A DNA stretch of 57,551 nt from positions 1-57,551 of the forward strand of contig CAZUGA010000029.1 of the NCBI GenBank assembly GCA_964619885.1, given 5' to 3'. The position numbers were made by a program, and so were the translations under genes. Below the pieces are notes generated by a model that had not been told where the DNA came from, did no database searches, and saw only the letters and a program-made list of their open reading frames with translations. Shown piece after piece: positions 42,980 through 52,780 of this stretch. The number at the start of each line of letters is the position of its first letter. Within the stretch, counting starts at the first letter, position 1. The DNA is from CAZUGA01 sp964619885 (lineage in GTDB: Bacteria > Pseudomonadota > Gammaproteobacteria > Methylococcales > UBA1147).

Positions 42980-44238
42980 AATATGTAATTTATCTGCTGG
43001 TCGCGCTATTCGTTGCCGTTGGATCCGCGGTATATCTGCATAGGATGGTCTTGTCCAGCGATAACCCTGGGTACGTCATTATTGGTAATAATGACTGGGT
43101 GATGGAAACCTCCTTGTACGTGCTTGCAATAATGCTTGTTTTAGCATTTATACTGTTATATATCTTATTGCGATTTATAAGTTACACCATAAGGTTGCCG
43201 CGTAACCTAAAAAACCGTGGACAATCCAAAAAGAGCGATCGTTCACAACAAGCCCTTATTGCCGGACTGATCGATTCTGCAGAAGGAAATTGGGAGCGTG
43301 CCGAAAAATCCTTGATCCGGCATGCCGCCAACAGCGGCGCTCCGTTGATGCATTATCTGACGGCAGCAAAAGCCGCACAATCAAGGGGGGCATTCAGCCA
43401 ACGCGATCAATATTTAAAATTGGCGCACGAAAATACTGACGGTGAAGAATTAGCTGTAGGCTTAACCGAAGCCGAATTGCATTTATCCGATCAACAATTC
43501 GACAAAGCGCTGGAGAGTCTGATTGAGCTTCAATCCATTGCACCGACCCATGCCAAAGTTCTAAGTTTATTACATCAAACTTATGAACGTTTGGGCGATT
43601 GGGATGCAATTCGGAAACTGATGCCTTCACTGCAAAAAAATAAAGTGTTGATGGAAACGGAATTGAAATTGATCGAAACGGAAACATTCAGCGCGCTTAT
43701 CAAAGAACACGCGGAAGATAAAAACCAGGATGCTCTCCGAAGTCTTTGGAATGACATGCCAGTTCATACTAAGAAAATGTCGGGCATGAACGCGATTTAT
43801 TACGCAGCAATGATCGATGCAGGCGCGGGTAACGAAATAGAAGACGCATTGTTGAAATCTTTGAGCAAAGAATGGAATGAAACCCTAGTCGTGCTATACG
43901 GTTGCATTCAATCGAAAAACGCCAAAAAACAGTTGAGCAGGGCAGAGCGCTGGTTATCAGATCATCCGCGTGACGCAATTTTGCTGCGGATGCTGGGTAA
44001 AATTTGCAAACGTGAACAACATTTTGAAAAAGCGGAAAAATACCTGGCTGCCAGCGTTGGTATAGAACCTAGCGTCGATGCCTATCTACTGTTGGGGGAT
44101 ATGTTCTTGGAACAAAAGGATACTACTCGCGCTAGCGAATGCTTCCGCCGTGGATTACTTTTGGCTTCGGAAGAAGTGGTTAATCAAATCGATGACATGC
44201 AAGTCGATTTTGACGATGCACGAGAAGCAGTGGGCTAA
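42976..44238 (+). CDS. hemY: HemY heme-biosynthesis accessory protein (TPR)
   Basis: Two N-terminal membrane helices (residues 3-21 and about 44-66) are followed by a TPR-type helical domain to the end. Conserved text includes ALIAGLIDSAEGNWERAEKSLIRHAANSGAPLMHYLTAAKAAQSRGAFSQRDQYL and WLSDHPRDAILLRMLGKICKREQHFEKAEKYLAAS, the HemY_N and TPR pattern. It closes the hemCDXY run. It overlaps hemX by four bases and is therefore probably co-translated. It is unrelated to Gram-positive HemY oxidases. Confidence 0.93.
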   Translation: MKYVIYLLVALFVAVGSAVYLHRMVLSSDNPGYVIIGNNDWVMETSLYVLAIMLVLAFILLYILLRFISYTIRLPRNLKNRGQSKKSDRSQQALIAGLIDSAEGNWERAEKSLIRHAANSGAPLMHYLTAAKAAQSRGAFSQRDQYLKLAHENTDGEELAVGLTEAELHLSDQQFDKALESLIELQSIAPTHAKVLSLLHQTYERLGDWDAIRKLMPSLQKNKVLMETELKLIETETFSALIKEHAEDKNQDALRSLWNDMPVHTKKMSGMNAIYYAAMIDAGAGNEIEDALLKSLSKEWNETLVVLYGCIQSKNAKKQLSRAERWLSDHPRDAILLRMLGKICKREQHFEKAEKYLAASVGIEPSVDAYLLLGDMFLEQKDTTRASECFRRGLLLASEEVVNQIDDMQVDFDDAREAVG

Positions 44239-44249
44239 CCGTCAATCCG

Positions 44250-44663
44250 CTACCAATGGCCACGCCAACGATTCCATTTGTACAGCAGGCGCGCAAAAAC
44301 GTTATAGGCCAAATCTGAAAACGGTTTAATAATTGGTAAAGAAACGATATTGGCTTTCCAGATTTCGTTTGGCGAACGACGCCATATCGCTTCAAAAGCG
44401 CGCATACCGACAGCTAATTTTCCATTTTCATCGATGATGTGTAGCCGTTCTCTGATCAACACTACATTCGTATTGATGCTATCCCGCGCATACAAATCCG
44501 TATGGATATCCAACCATTCGACAGGACACTCAGCCATTTTTCGCTGTTGACTAGAAATACCTGCGTTACAAACCGGACAAGCGCTATTGTAGAAAACTTT
44601 GAACTTGTCATCCCGATTTACTTGTAGATCCTGTTTCGAATCGTGAGAGTCACTAAAATCCAT
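44250..44663 (-). CDS. DCC-family (DUF393) thiol-disulfide oxidoreductase-like protein
   Basis: A 137-aa protein with the DCC signature near the start of the domain: KVFYNSACPVCNAGI, where the C-x-x-C lies in a thioredoxin-like fold. VEWLDIHTD and GMRAFEAIWRRSP follow, matching the family ending G..A...IW. The canonical D-x-x-C-x-x-C has Asn-Ser-Ala in place of the Asp, an odd variation. It is convergent with hemY across a 12-base gap. Confidence 0.8.
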   Translation of the reverse strand: MDFSDSHDSKQDLQVNRDDKFKVFYNSACPVCNAGISSQQRKMAECPVEWLDIHTDLYARDSINTNVVLIRERLHIIDENGKLAVGMRAFEAIWRRSPNEIWKANIVSLPIIKPFSDLAYNVFARLLYKWNRWRGHW

Positions 44664-44857
44664 TGTTACTCCAACATTAAGACAGGTACGGTGGAGACTT
44701 GAAACCAGGTTATAAATACCTGCTAGTATCGAAACTCCTGTCCGAGATCTGGATCAACGAATCCAGTATAAGGCGAATCTGAATTTAAATTCTATTCTCT
44801 CGCTTCTATCACCATTATCCGCGCTTTAGCAAGATCTAGACGCGTATAACTCCAATA

Positions 44858-45571
44858 CTACATCGCAGCTTTGTAGCGCTCCATTCCCGCCAAATAATTT
44901 TCGATAAATGCTTGGATAGCATCGTGATCGTATTCTCGCATACCGCTTATTACTAGCTTCTTGTATCCAATCCCAACCGTTGCATTACCTGCATTTACAG
45001 CAAAGTGTAAAAGTGCAGTCCCACGTTTACCGTTGACATCCAGTCTTGTATCGGTCCCTTCAAGCTTTGGCTCACTAAAATTAAGATGATCGAATTCGAA
45101 CGCCATTTTTTCGTAAATCACCAATGGGCGCTCTGTATTGATCATGACGTTGTGACGTTCCATCAACGGCACCAATACATGTGGGAAATTGGGCCCGGAG
45201 AATGCCACATAATTACGTATAAAAGGTTCGATAAGCGATTTATCCGCGACGTTAGGACCACTACGCTCTACCCGCAGATAAGTTCTTCCATTGTCATCCG
45301 AAATATCGAATGCGTCGCTTTGTAATTGGGGAAAATTAAGCAAAACACCGCGACCCACCATACCGGAAAAGGTAAAACTCATTTCCTGGCTCAACCCGTA
45401 TTTCTCCAAGACCAACGCGAACAATAAGTCTCCGGGCACACAAAACCGCTTTGCCTCCGAGTCATGGAGTGGATTGAAATCTCCAGCGATTTCTTTGGCA
45501 AACAGGCTGGCCTGCTCGGGATCGATCAAAATCTTGTTTCCGCGATCGGAATAAAATTGTTTCAAAAACAT
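44858..45571 (-). CDS. DUF3581 family protein
   Basis: Matches by eye the DUF3581 family, 237 aa: FYSDRGNKILIDPEQASLFAKEIAGDFNPLHDSEAKRFCVPGDLLFALVLEKYGLS, followed by GRTYLRVERSG and VGIGYKKLVISGMREYDHDAIQAFIENYL. The N-terminal F-N-P-L-H-D segment resembles a hot-dog/MaoC-type hydratase pocket. The family has no assigned function. It stands alone, with a GCGACGA/TCGTCGC inverted repeat (45633-45660) between it and the next gene. Confidence 0.7.
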   Translation of the reverse strand: MFLKQFYSDRGNKILIDPEQASLFAKEIAGDFNPLHDSEAKRFCVPGDLLFALVLEKYGLSQEMSFTFSGMVGRGVLLNFPQLQSDAFDISDDNGRTYLRVERSGPNVADKSLIEPFIRNYVAFSGPNFPHVLVPLMERHNVMINTERPLVIYEKMAFEFDHLNFSEPKLEGTDTRLDVNGKRGTALLHFAVNAGNATVGIGYKKLVISGMREYDHDAIQAFIENYLAGMERYKAAM

Positions 45572-45797
45572 AGTCGATCACTATACCTGATTGTTATTCT
45601 GGTTATTTAGATTCAAATTGTATCACTCTCGAGCGACGAGACGGTATTGTGCATCGTCGCCGCAATAAATCAACCGGAACCGGGATGATCCAGCATAGAA
45701 TACAGCAAAGAAAAATGAGAATTATATGTTCGTAAAAATTTAACTGCCACAAGGCGATCAGATAACGCGCCTTGGGTTGCGGGGTCGGGGTTGCAGA

Positions 45798-46682
45798 TTA
45801 GATTGAAGAATTATCCCTTTTTAAACTCGCAACTCCACGACGCACGGAATAAGTGACCATTACCTTTGCAGTGTATTGCCTTATTCCCCCTACATCCGAT
45901 GGAATAGGATGGACTTTCTTTTTGTATTGTTTAATTATCCGTTTAACGTAGTTCTGAGTTTCACGATACGGCGGGATTCCATGATATTTCTCAACCGCCC
46001 CCTCGCCGGCGTTATAACCCGCCAATACCAATTTCAAATCGCCCGAGAAATGGCGAGTTAACCAATACAAATAAGCGGTGCCTCCAATAATATTTTCAAC
46101 CGGATTCCACACATCAACTACGCCAAATCGTTTAGCAGTTTTCGGGATAAGTTGCATCAACCCCTGCGCCTGTTTCGGCGATAACGCCTTTACATTAAAC
46201 CCCGATTCGGTATTGATAACCGCCAATACAAGCTCTGGATCCATTTCAAACTTCGGAGCAATGACTCTAACCCAAATCTCGATTTTTGATTTATCCGCGA
46301 TTTGGCCAGCAGGCGGTAAGTAACAATCTTTGTCGGTTACCGCTACCACGTTCGGAAAACGTTTTAACATGTTTTTCGCGTAACGATCGCCCAATTCCGC
46401 GGCTCTCTTAAACCATCCCATAGCCAACGCCGAATCGTATTTTAATCCACGACCATTAAAATACATCCAACCCAAATTGTAATTGGCTTCCGGGTCACCC
46501 TGTAGAGCTGCCAAACAGTACAAACGGTACGCTTCTGCATAATCTTGCCTGACGCCTCGTGCCTGTTCGTAACTTGCGCCCAGCAGCCGCAAAGACTCTG
46601 AGGAACGAGGTAGCGATTCGGCCAAAGCCAATGAAACCGAAAGCAGTAAACTTAAAATAATTGAGATTTTAATACGATGCAT
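45798..46682 (-). CDS. Periplasmic lytic transglycosylase with Sel1 repeats
   Basis: A signal peptide (1-21) is followed by two Sel1-type repeats (EAYRLYCLAALQGDPEANYNLGWMYFNGRGLKYDSALAMGWFKRAAELGDRYA). The C-terminal SLT domain has DPELVLAVINTESGFNVKALSPKQAQGLMQLIPKTAKRFGV (catalytic Glu159), NPVENIIGGTAYLYWLTRHF and LVLAGYNAGEGAVEKYHGIPPYRETQNYV. This is the family 1 (Slt/MltC-like) catalytic pattern. It cleaves peptidoglycan glycan strands. It lies downstream of gmk on the same strand, where rpoZ-spoT often sit in relatives. Confidence 0.9.
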   Translation of the reverse strand: MHRIKISIILSLLLSVSLALAESLPRSSESLRLLGASYEQARGVRQDYAEAYRLYCLAALQGDPEANYNLGWMYFNGRGLKYDSALAMGWFKRAAELGDRYAKNMLKRFPNVVAVTDKDCYLPPAGQIADKSKIEIWVRVIAPKFEMDPELVLAVINTESGFNVKALSPKQAQGLMQLIPKTAKRFGVVDVWNPVENIIGGTAYLYWLTRHFSGDLKLVLAGYNAGEGAVEKYHGIPPYRETQNYVKRIIKQYKKKVHPIPSDVGGIRQYTAKVMVTYSVRRGVASLKRDNSSI

Positions 46683-46833
46683 ATCAGAGGTGTGCGGGTA
46701 TCGTCCTATATACCATTCACTAAAGCAATTTCCTCACCGGAATTCAATATTACTTTAATTTCAATATGTTGTAAATTCCCGGGTTGGCCCAAACCTAAAT
46801 GTGTAAAATAATTCGGCAGCAAAATTCAATAAC

Positions 46834-47460
46834 TTAACACTTGAGCGGGGGCACCAGCTCGTTAATCAGATCAACCAACGCAGATTCACGATTTTTGGTT
46901 GCCAACCGCTTTGCCATCACAACGCTTTTCAATTCCGCTAATGCAGTATCAAATTCATCGTTGACTATCAGATAATCGTATTCGCTATAGTGTGACATTT
47001 CCGCACGCGCATCATGCATCCGTCTAGTAATGATATTTTCATCATCTTGTCCACGGTCGCGCAGGCGCTGGACCAGAGCCAATTCGGAAGGAGGCAATAT
47101 GAATATCGAAGTGACATCGATTATTTTTTGCCTAATCTGCATCGCCCCCTGCCAATCGATCTCCAAAATCAAATCCCTTCCTTGATCCAATGTACGATCC
47201 ACGGTTGATTTCGCAGTACCGTAATAATGGTCAAATACTTTTGCGTATTCCAAAAACTCTCCATTGTTCAACAATCCCTTAAATTCAGCCTGATCTACAA
47301 AAAAGTAATCCTTACCATCAACTTCGCCGGGCCTCTGGCCCCGCGTGGTATGTGATATGGAAACAGAAATATTATCCAATCCAGCGATCAAACCATGTAC
47401 CAAACTGGTTTTACCGGCACCCGACGGCGCAGAAACAACAAAAAGAGTACCCTTATTCAT
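46834..47460 (-). CDS. gmk: Guanylate kinase
   Basis: Gmk phosphorylates GMP to GDP. The P-loop is VSAPSGAGKTSLV, followed by SISHTTRGQRPGEVDGKDYFFVDQAEF (GMP-binding region), EFLEYAKVFDHYYGT, DLILEIDWQGAMQI and IFILPPS. Length 208 aa equals that of E. coli. It is 207 bases downstream of yicC on the same strand, a frequent neighbourhood. Confidence 0.96.
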   Translation of the reverse strand: MNKGTLFVVSAPSGAGKTSLVHGLIAGLDNISVSISHTTRGQRPGEVDGKDYFFVDQAEFKGLLNNGEFLEYAKVFDHYYGTAKSTVDRTLDQGRDLILEIDWQGAMQIRQKIIDVTSIFILPPSELALVQRLRDRGQDDENIITRRMHDARAEMSHYSEYDYLIVNDEFDTALAELKSVVMAKRLATKNRESALVDLINELVPPLKC

Positions 47461-47667
47461 TAATATCGTTTTGCAGCAAACTTTATGGAGAGATATTGTC
47501 CGACTAAAGCGCTGATTCTACAGAAAACCCACGAAGGCCTAAAGCGCCGAAAATTAATGTATAGCAACAGACAACTAGTCGACAATACGTCAGACTGGCA
47601 ACTATTCGGACATATCGCCAATCTTATTTTTAAGCCTTAGTTTTTATCACCGTTTCCAATTGGCAAA

Positions 47668-48534
47668 CTACTCAATATTCTGAACTTGCTCGCGCATCTG
47701 TTCTATCAACACTTTCATTTCTATTGCTGATTGTGTGGTTATGCTATCCACAGACTTGGAACCTATTGTGTTAGCTTCCCGGTTCATTTCTTGGAGTAGA
47801 AAATCCATACGCCGCCCTATCGGTTCAGATTGCTGAAGCAACCGTAACATTTCAGAAATATGCGTATCCAAGCGCTCTATTTCTTCATCAATATCCATTT
47901 TTTGTAGCATGAATACCAACTCCTGCTCAAAGCGTTCCGAATCAACCATTGCCTGAATATCCTCCAGCTTGGCTTTCAGTTTGGCTCGAAACTTATCCCG
48001 CAATTCGGGCATTCTACTTCGAATAATTTCGACCTGTCGGCGCATCAATTGGCAACGCTCGTCCAACAATATCGACAAAGAATTACCCTCTCGTTGACGC
48101 GCATCAATTTGAGCACGCAACGTTGCCTCCAATACCGAAATGACCTCCAAGCCAAGTTCAGCAACATTTATTTCCGGTTCTATCTGAACGCCTGGCCATT
48201 TCAAAATTTCAAGCGCAGAATAACCAAGCGGTGCGTTCATCACAGATTCGACTGAATCGGCCGCTGAAAGCAAACGTTTTACATAATTGAGATCGATCGC
48301 GAGGCTATCTTCGGAATCGACATGGGCATGACAGGTTAGAACGCAATCAACCGTTCCGCGTTTTAATCTTTTACCAATTTCCGAACGAATTTTTGGTTCA
48401 AGCGTCCGCACGAAATCCGGGAGCCTCAATTTGATATCCAAGTAGCGGTGATTCACCGATCGCATCTCCCAACGCACTGTAAATGCCTGCGATGAGGATT
48501 CGCTACTGGAAAACGCTGTCATACTACGAATCAT
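47668..48534 (-). CDS. yicC: YicC-family endoribonuclease
   Basis: The protein opens MIRSMTAFSSSES and has RWEMRSVNHRYLDIKLRLPDFVRTLEPKIRSEIGKRLKRGTVDC and the C-terminal GRRMDFLLQEMNREANTIGSKSVDSITTQSAIEMKVLIEQMREQVQNIE, the full YicC/YloC pattern. E. coli YicC is an RNA endonuclease that acts on small RNAs. Length 288 aa is normal. Same strand as gmk; the kinase gene is divergent from it. Confidence 0.94.
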   Translation of the reverse strand: MIRSMTAFSSSESSSQAFTVRWEMRSVNHRYLDIKLRLPDFVRTLEPKIRSEIGKRLKRGTVDCVLTCHAHVDSEDSLAIDLNYVKRLLSAADSVESVMNAPLGYSALEILKWPGVQIEPEINVAELGLEVISVLEATLRAQIDARQREGNSLSILLDERCQLMRRQVEIIRSRMPELRDKFRAKLKAKLEDIQAMVDSERFEQELVFMLQKMDIDEEIERLDTHISEMLRLLQQSEPIGRRMDFLLQEMNREANTIGSKSVDSITTQSAIEMKVLIEQMREQVQNIE

Positions 48535-48685
48535 GAAAACTTTCCTATACTGAAATAAAATCAGATTTAATTAGCTAAACTAAGCTATTAACAGATTATC
48601 GGCCAGCCCATTTATATTCCGTACACAAGGACATTCGTGAATAAGCACCCTACTAACTCGACCGCAGAGACGCCGGTTTTAACTG

Positions 48686-49585
48686 ATGGCTGAATATTAC
48701 GATCCAGAAACTTACCCCAGTGAATGGAATTATCTCCAGCCGGGTACAATTCTTGATCAATACATGATAGAAAAACCCTTGGCCGGAGGCGGTTTCAGCT
48801 CAGTATATCTAGCCCGACAGCGTTCTGACCAGCACCAAGTCGCGATCAAAGAATATTTACCTCGCCGTCTGGCCCATCGAACTTGGAAAAATCATATTGT
48901 CCCCAACAGCGACGAGACCAAGGCTCTATTTTTGCGCGGCAAAACCTTATTCATAGAAGAAGCCAAGGCACTAACCAAATTGAAGCATCCCAATATCGTA
49001 GAAGTATTGAATTTCTTCTCTGAAAATTCTACGGTCTACTTGGTGATGACGTACGATTATGGCAAAAACCTTGGCTTTTACATCAAAGACAAAAAACGAA
49101 AACTCAGCGACGAATTTTTGCTCGCGGTGTTCCCTACGTTATTGAAAGGGATTAATACCATCCACGATGCACATCTCTTGCACTTAGATATAAAACCTGA
49201 GAATATTTTGATTCGCCCCGGCCCTGATCCATTACTATTGGATTTTGGAGCGGTACATCCCTATCCAAAGACGGATCAATGGAAACCTGGCAAAGTTCTG
49301 ACCAAAGGATTCTCTCCTCCAGAACAATACCCCGCTGATGGCGATGTGGGTCCGTGGAGTGACATTTATGCAATTGGCGCGACCATCCGTACCTGCATCG
49401 AGGGTCGGCCACCACCACCATCACCTGATCGAGCGCTGGACGACAAGCTCGCGCCAGCCGCAAAAATCTTTAAACGGAAGCATACAATGCCTTTACTCGA
49501 GATTATAGACGCGGCTATGGAGATCGAACCGAGCAATCGCCCACAATCAATAAACGAGATGTTACATAGGATGCAAAACGTTTAA
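48686..49585 (+). CDS. Soluble eukaryotic-type Ser/Thr protein kinase
   Basis: A single kinase domain fills the 299 residues: glycine loop LAGGGFSSVYLA (34-40), VAIKEYLPRRLA (Lys55), Glu91/92 in helix C, LHLDIKPENILI (Asp168; the usual His-Arg-Asp is His-Leu-Asp), LLLDFGAV (Asp186), and the activation region GKVLTKGFSPPEQY followed by GPWSDIYAIGATIRTCIEG. All catalytic residues are kept. KEYLP and the PPEQY segment are typical of a proteobacterial group often next to a PP2C phosphatase and rph/yicC. No phosphatase gene is present here. There is no membrane segment. Confidence 0.9.
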   Translation: MAEYYDPETYPSEWNYLQPGTILDQYMIEKPLAGGGFSSVYLARQRSDQHQVAIKEYLPRRLAHRTWKNHIVPNSDETKALFLRGKTLFIEEAKALTKLKHPNIVEVLNFFSENSTVYLVMTYDYGKNLGFYIKDKKRKLSDEFLLAVFPTLLKGINTIHDAHLLHLDIKPENILIRPGPDPLLLDFGAVHPYPKTDQWKPGKVLTKGFSPPEQYPADGDVGPWSDIYAIGATIRTCIEGRPPPPSPDRALDDKLAPAAKIFKRKHTMPLLEIIDAAMEIEPSNRPQSINEMLHRMQNV

Positions 49586-49625
49586 CAATCTATACAGGAT
49601 CGCACTGGAACAGCTATCGCCGCCA

Positions 49626-52010
49626 TCACTGGGGGCTTAATAGCAAAGTTCCAATTTTGCCGCTGGGCATATACGGCATGCCAACCCCATTAGCCCAAAA
49701 ATCTTGATGATCTGCGTAGTGCGGCGATCCAAAATGTCCCGATTGACCTCCCGGCATCTGAAATATTCCGCGTTCAGGTTGTCCCGGCGAAACTACGAAT
49801 CTCTCGCTGGCCCCGTGTAGTTTGCGTGCAACCCGAATACAATAACTACATCCTGGCACTTCTTGCATGGACATATTCAACAATTTATCCAACCCTGGCA
49901 CGGCTCCCGCTAAAGGGTGCGCTATTTCTGCTCGATTGTACCAACCCCAACCCGACCTACCGTCGCGGTCGCTATTACGCTCATCTATTAAGCCTCCAAC
50001 CGCGATACGCAATAGATCGAATAAAAAACTATCCCAATCGTGATACTGGTTTGGATAAGGCAAAGTTTCCGGAAGTTTTGCTGTCAATAATTGGCGTAAC
50101 GGCGTATCCATTTTAAACCACCGATAGACAAATTCTTTATTCGTCGAACTACAGACTTTTAGGTAAGGTGCGAACACCTTTTTCAAAAGTTCCTTTCTAA
50201 ACGCTACCAATATATCCAACCCTTTGCTAGCACTATTGGCCATACCGTCCCAGGCCAATAATTGATCCCGCACGCTAATCCAGCGGGCCTCATTTGCCAG
50301 CTCAGCTTGATTAATCAGATCGACCGCCAAAAGCCGGTAGAATTCATAAATTTCGCTCCGCGTATCCAACTGTAGATCCGCAAGTTTTTTTTCGTCCGGA
50401 TTCTGCATCTTATTCAGCCGTTCACTAATTCGGTATGCGCGATAATCGTGCGCATAATTGTGACCGATTACAAACGGATACCGTCGACCCACTATTCTAT
50501 TGTTTGCTGTCGCGAGAAAACCACTGGCTGGATCCACAATACGGGGTAATTCCCAAGGTTTCAGATAACCCTCCCAACCGATTCCCTCTTGTACCCAAAA
50601 ACGGCTCACTGATCCGTCTAGCCCAATCCGTTTCGGTATGCGCCCCATCAACGTCCAACCAATATGGCCCCTACTATCTGCCAAAACGACATTCATCGGA
50701 GGGCTGCCAGCACGATTCATCACCGCGATACCCTGTTCGACGGTTTTTACCCGATCCATATTCAACAATTCCAAATCGACCCCACCGGGTTCCAACGCGG
50801 TCCATTTGATCGCGACTGGATGGCCTAGCAACACCTTGGCCGCCACGGGGCCCCAACGCGTGGTCCGTACATCATGCGCTATGTCTTGACCGGATTTGAC
50901 CCGAATTCGCTCACGAATAGTGCCGAATTTTTCCCATCCGGTTGGTGTTTGATATTCACCCCCATTTTTCGGATTGATTTGAAGTTTAACTAAATCAACG
51001 GCATCCGCCATCAAATTGGTAAAGCCCCATGCAACATTATCGTTAGACCCAGCGACCAAAATTGGGGCCCCAGGCAACGTAACTCCAAACAATCTAACCT
51101 CGGCATATCGCAACACCGTACGGTACCAAATATTTGGTACGCTAAGCGGCAAATGCATATCATTTGCTAGAATGGCTCGCCCATCGTTGGTTTTTAAACC
51201 ACTAACAACCCAATTGTTCGAGCCTCGAATCGCCGCTTCCGGATAGATCGTTACGCCGATACGCCTATCAATCGCCCGGTGCGCTAGCGTTTGTAACGCT
51301 TTTATCGGGATTTCTCGGATTGGCCGAGCCGAGCTACCACCCAACATTTGCGTCGAAAAAATATCCGTATCCGGCGTTAGGAACGCAGCAACTTCGCTGG
51401 GCAAGCACTGTTCCATCATACTCAGCATGCGCTCTTCAGGACCGACCCACGACAATAACTGAAACATATTCAAAGCAACCAAAATGCTATCTTTGGGCGT
51501 CCAAACCTCAGGCTGGTATCCGATCAAAGTGAATTCTGGAGGTAAAGCTTTGGCCTCGGCCAAATATTGATTAACCCCTTGCGCGTAGGCTTCTAATGCA
51601 CCTCGTTGGGGCATCGGAAGAGCCGCTACAATTCGCGTTGCTGTCCTGTCAAATCCAAGCTCACGCTGTGTAAGATCATTCGTTAGTGCGCGCCTACCGA
51701 ATATTTCAGCCAACCGCCCAGCACTCTTGCGCCGCAATAGATCCATTTGAAACATTCGTTCCTGGGCAGTTACCAAACCAAGTGCCCTGATTGCATCCAA
51801 ACGATTCCCCGCTAGGATCTCTGGAACTGCATACTGATCAAAGTTAACAATGACCTTATCTTTGAGTTCTGGAATTACAACAACGCCATGGTATACCGGT
51901 AACGACGCCTTCAGACCCAAATAAGCGAACAACGCCAAGGCAGAGATCAACCCTACGACAGTCAGGAAAATATAGAATCTAACTTTAAGCAGCATACCGA
52001 CATAAATCAT
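49626..52010 (-). CDS. Penicillin acylase-family N-terminal-nucleophile hydrolase
   Basis: An N-terminal hydrophobic helix (YIFLTVVGLISALALFAYLG) sends the protein to the periplasm. The alpha part carries LGLVTAQERMFQMDLLRRKSAGRLAEIFG. The autocleavage site is AIRG-SNNWVVSG with Ser264 as the new N-terminal nucleophile. Downstream are ILANDMHLPLSVPNIWY, LPGAPILVAGSNDNVAWGFTN and QSGHFGSPHYADHQDFWANGVGMPYMP near the end. Length 794 aa is typical. Relatives cleave beta-lactam side chains or acyl-homoserine lactones; the substrate here is not predictable. It is divergent from rph across 50 bases. Confidence 0.92.
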   Translation of the reverse strand: MIYVGMLLKVRFYIFLTVVGLISALALFAYLGLKASLPVYHGVVVIPELKDKVIVNFDQYAVPEILAGNRLDAIRALGLVTAQERMFQMDLLRRKSAGRLAEIFGRRALTNDLTQRELGFDRTATRIVAALPMPQRGALEAYAQGVNQYLAEAKALPPEFTLIGYQPEVWTPKDSILVALNMFQLLSWVGPEERMLSMMEQCLPSEVAAFLTPDTDIFSTQMLGGSSARPIREIPIKALQTLAHRAIDRRIGVTIYPEAAIRGSNNWVVSGLKTNDGRAILANDMHLPLSVPNIWYRTVLRYAEVRLFGVTLPGAPILVAGSNDNVAWGFTNLMADAVDLVKLQINPKNGGEYQTPTGWEKFGTIRERIRVKSGQDIAHDVRTTRWGPVAAKVLLGHPVAIKWTALEPGGVDLELLNMDRVKTVEQGIAVMNRAGSPPMNVVLADSRGHIGWTLMGRIPKRIGLDGSVSRFWVQEGIGWEGYLKPWELPRIVDPASGFLATANNRIVGRRYPFVIGHNYAHDYRAYRISERLNKMQNPDEKKLADLQLDTRSEIYEFYRLLAVDLINQAELANEARWISVRDQLLAWDGMANSASKGLDILVAFRKELLKKVFAPYLKVCSSTNKEFVYRWFKMDTPLRQLLTAKLPETLPYPNQYHDWDSFLFDLLRIAVGGLIDERNSDRDGRSGWGWYNRAEIAHPLAGAVPGLDKLLNMSMQEVPGCSYCIRVARKLHGASERFVVSPGQPERGIFQMPGGQSGHFGSPHYADHQDFWANGVGMPYMPSGKIGTLLLSPQ

Positions 52011-52059
52011 TAAAGCTACGGTATACTAGCGCAAATTTTATTCAGCCTCGAGGAAATGC

Positions 52060-52779
52060 ATGAGACCGAGCGGAAGAACCCCAGAAGACCTTAGAAAAAT
52101 TAAAATTACATGTGGATACACGAAACACGCAGAAGGTTCTGTATTGGTGGAATTTGGTGATACCCGGGTACTATGTAATGCCAGCGTAGAAAATCGAGTC
52201 CCGCGATTTTTAAAAGGCACTGGAAATGGTTGGATCACTGCAGAATACGGTATGTTACCGCGCTCTACCCATGATCGTATGGGGCGTGAAGCGGCACGCG
52301 GCAAACAAGGCGGTAGAACCTTGGAAATTCAACGGTTGATCGGTCGCTCGCTACGCGCGGCCGTCGACTTGAAAGCTGTGGGCGAACGGACCATAACCAT
52401 CGATTGCGACGTAATCCAAGCCGATGGAGGCACACGAACAGCGTCTGTAACCGGTGGTTTTGTTGCACTTTCGCTGGCAGTTGCCGAATTGATCAAATCT
52501 CGACAGATCAAATCCAACCCCATCCATGGTCAAGTTGCTTCTGTTTCGGTAGGAATATTCAATGGAGTTGCAATTCTCGATCTCGACTATAAGGAAGACA
52601 GCGCCGCCGAAACCGATATGAATGTAGTGATGAACGACGCTGGCGCGTTTATAGAAGTCCAGGGGACCGCAGAAGGACACGCATTCAGAAAAAATGAACT
52701 GGACACCATGCTTATGCTCGCTGAACAAGGAATTCAACAATTAATGGTTCTGCAGCGCTCGGCATTGGGCCTTGGATAA
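52060..52779 (+). CDS. rph: Ribonuclease PH
   Basis: RNase PH trims the 3' ends of tRNA precursors by phosphorolysis. Visible: MRPSGRTPEDLRKIKITCGYTKHAEGSVLVEFGDTRVLCNASVE, TAEYGMLPRSTHDRMGREAARGKQGGRTLEIQRLIGRSLRAAVD, TITIDCDVIQADGGTRTASVTGGFVAL and a C-terminal EVQGTAEGHAFRKNELDTML. Length 239 aa. The frame appears intact, unlike in E. coli K-12 where rph is frameshifted. rdgB follows at once. Confidence 0.97.
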   Translation: MRPSGRTPEDLRKIKITCGYTKHAEGSVLVEFGDTRVLCNASVENRVPRFLKGTGNGWITAEYGMLPRSTHDRMGREAARGKQGGRTLEIQRLIGRSLRAAVDLKAVGERTITIDCDVIQADGGTRTASVTGGFVALSLAVAELIKSRQIKSNPIHGQVASVSVGIFNGVAILDLDYKEDSAAETDMNVVMNDAGAFIEVQGTAEGHAFRKNELDTMLMLAEQGIQQLMVLQRSALGLG

Positions 52780-52780
52780 A

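Noticed and set aside
45770..45805. G-rich stretch (GGG, GGGG, GGGG) as a G-quadruplex
   Set aside because: Only three runs of three or more G are present; a fourth is missing.
52351..52740. 129-aa minus-strand frame
   Set aside because: Antisense to rph, which has complete family motifs.
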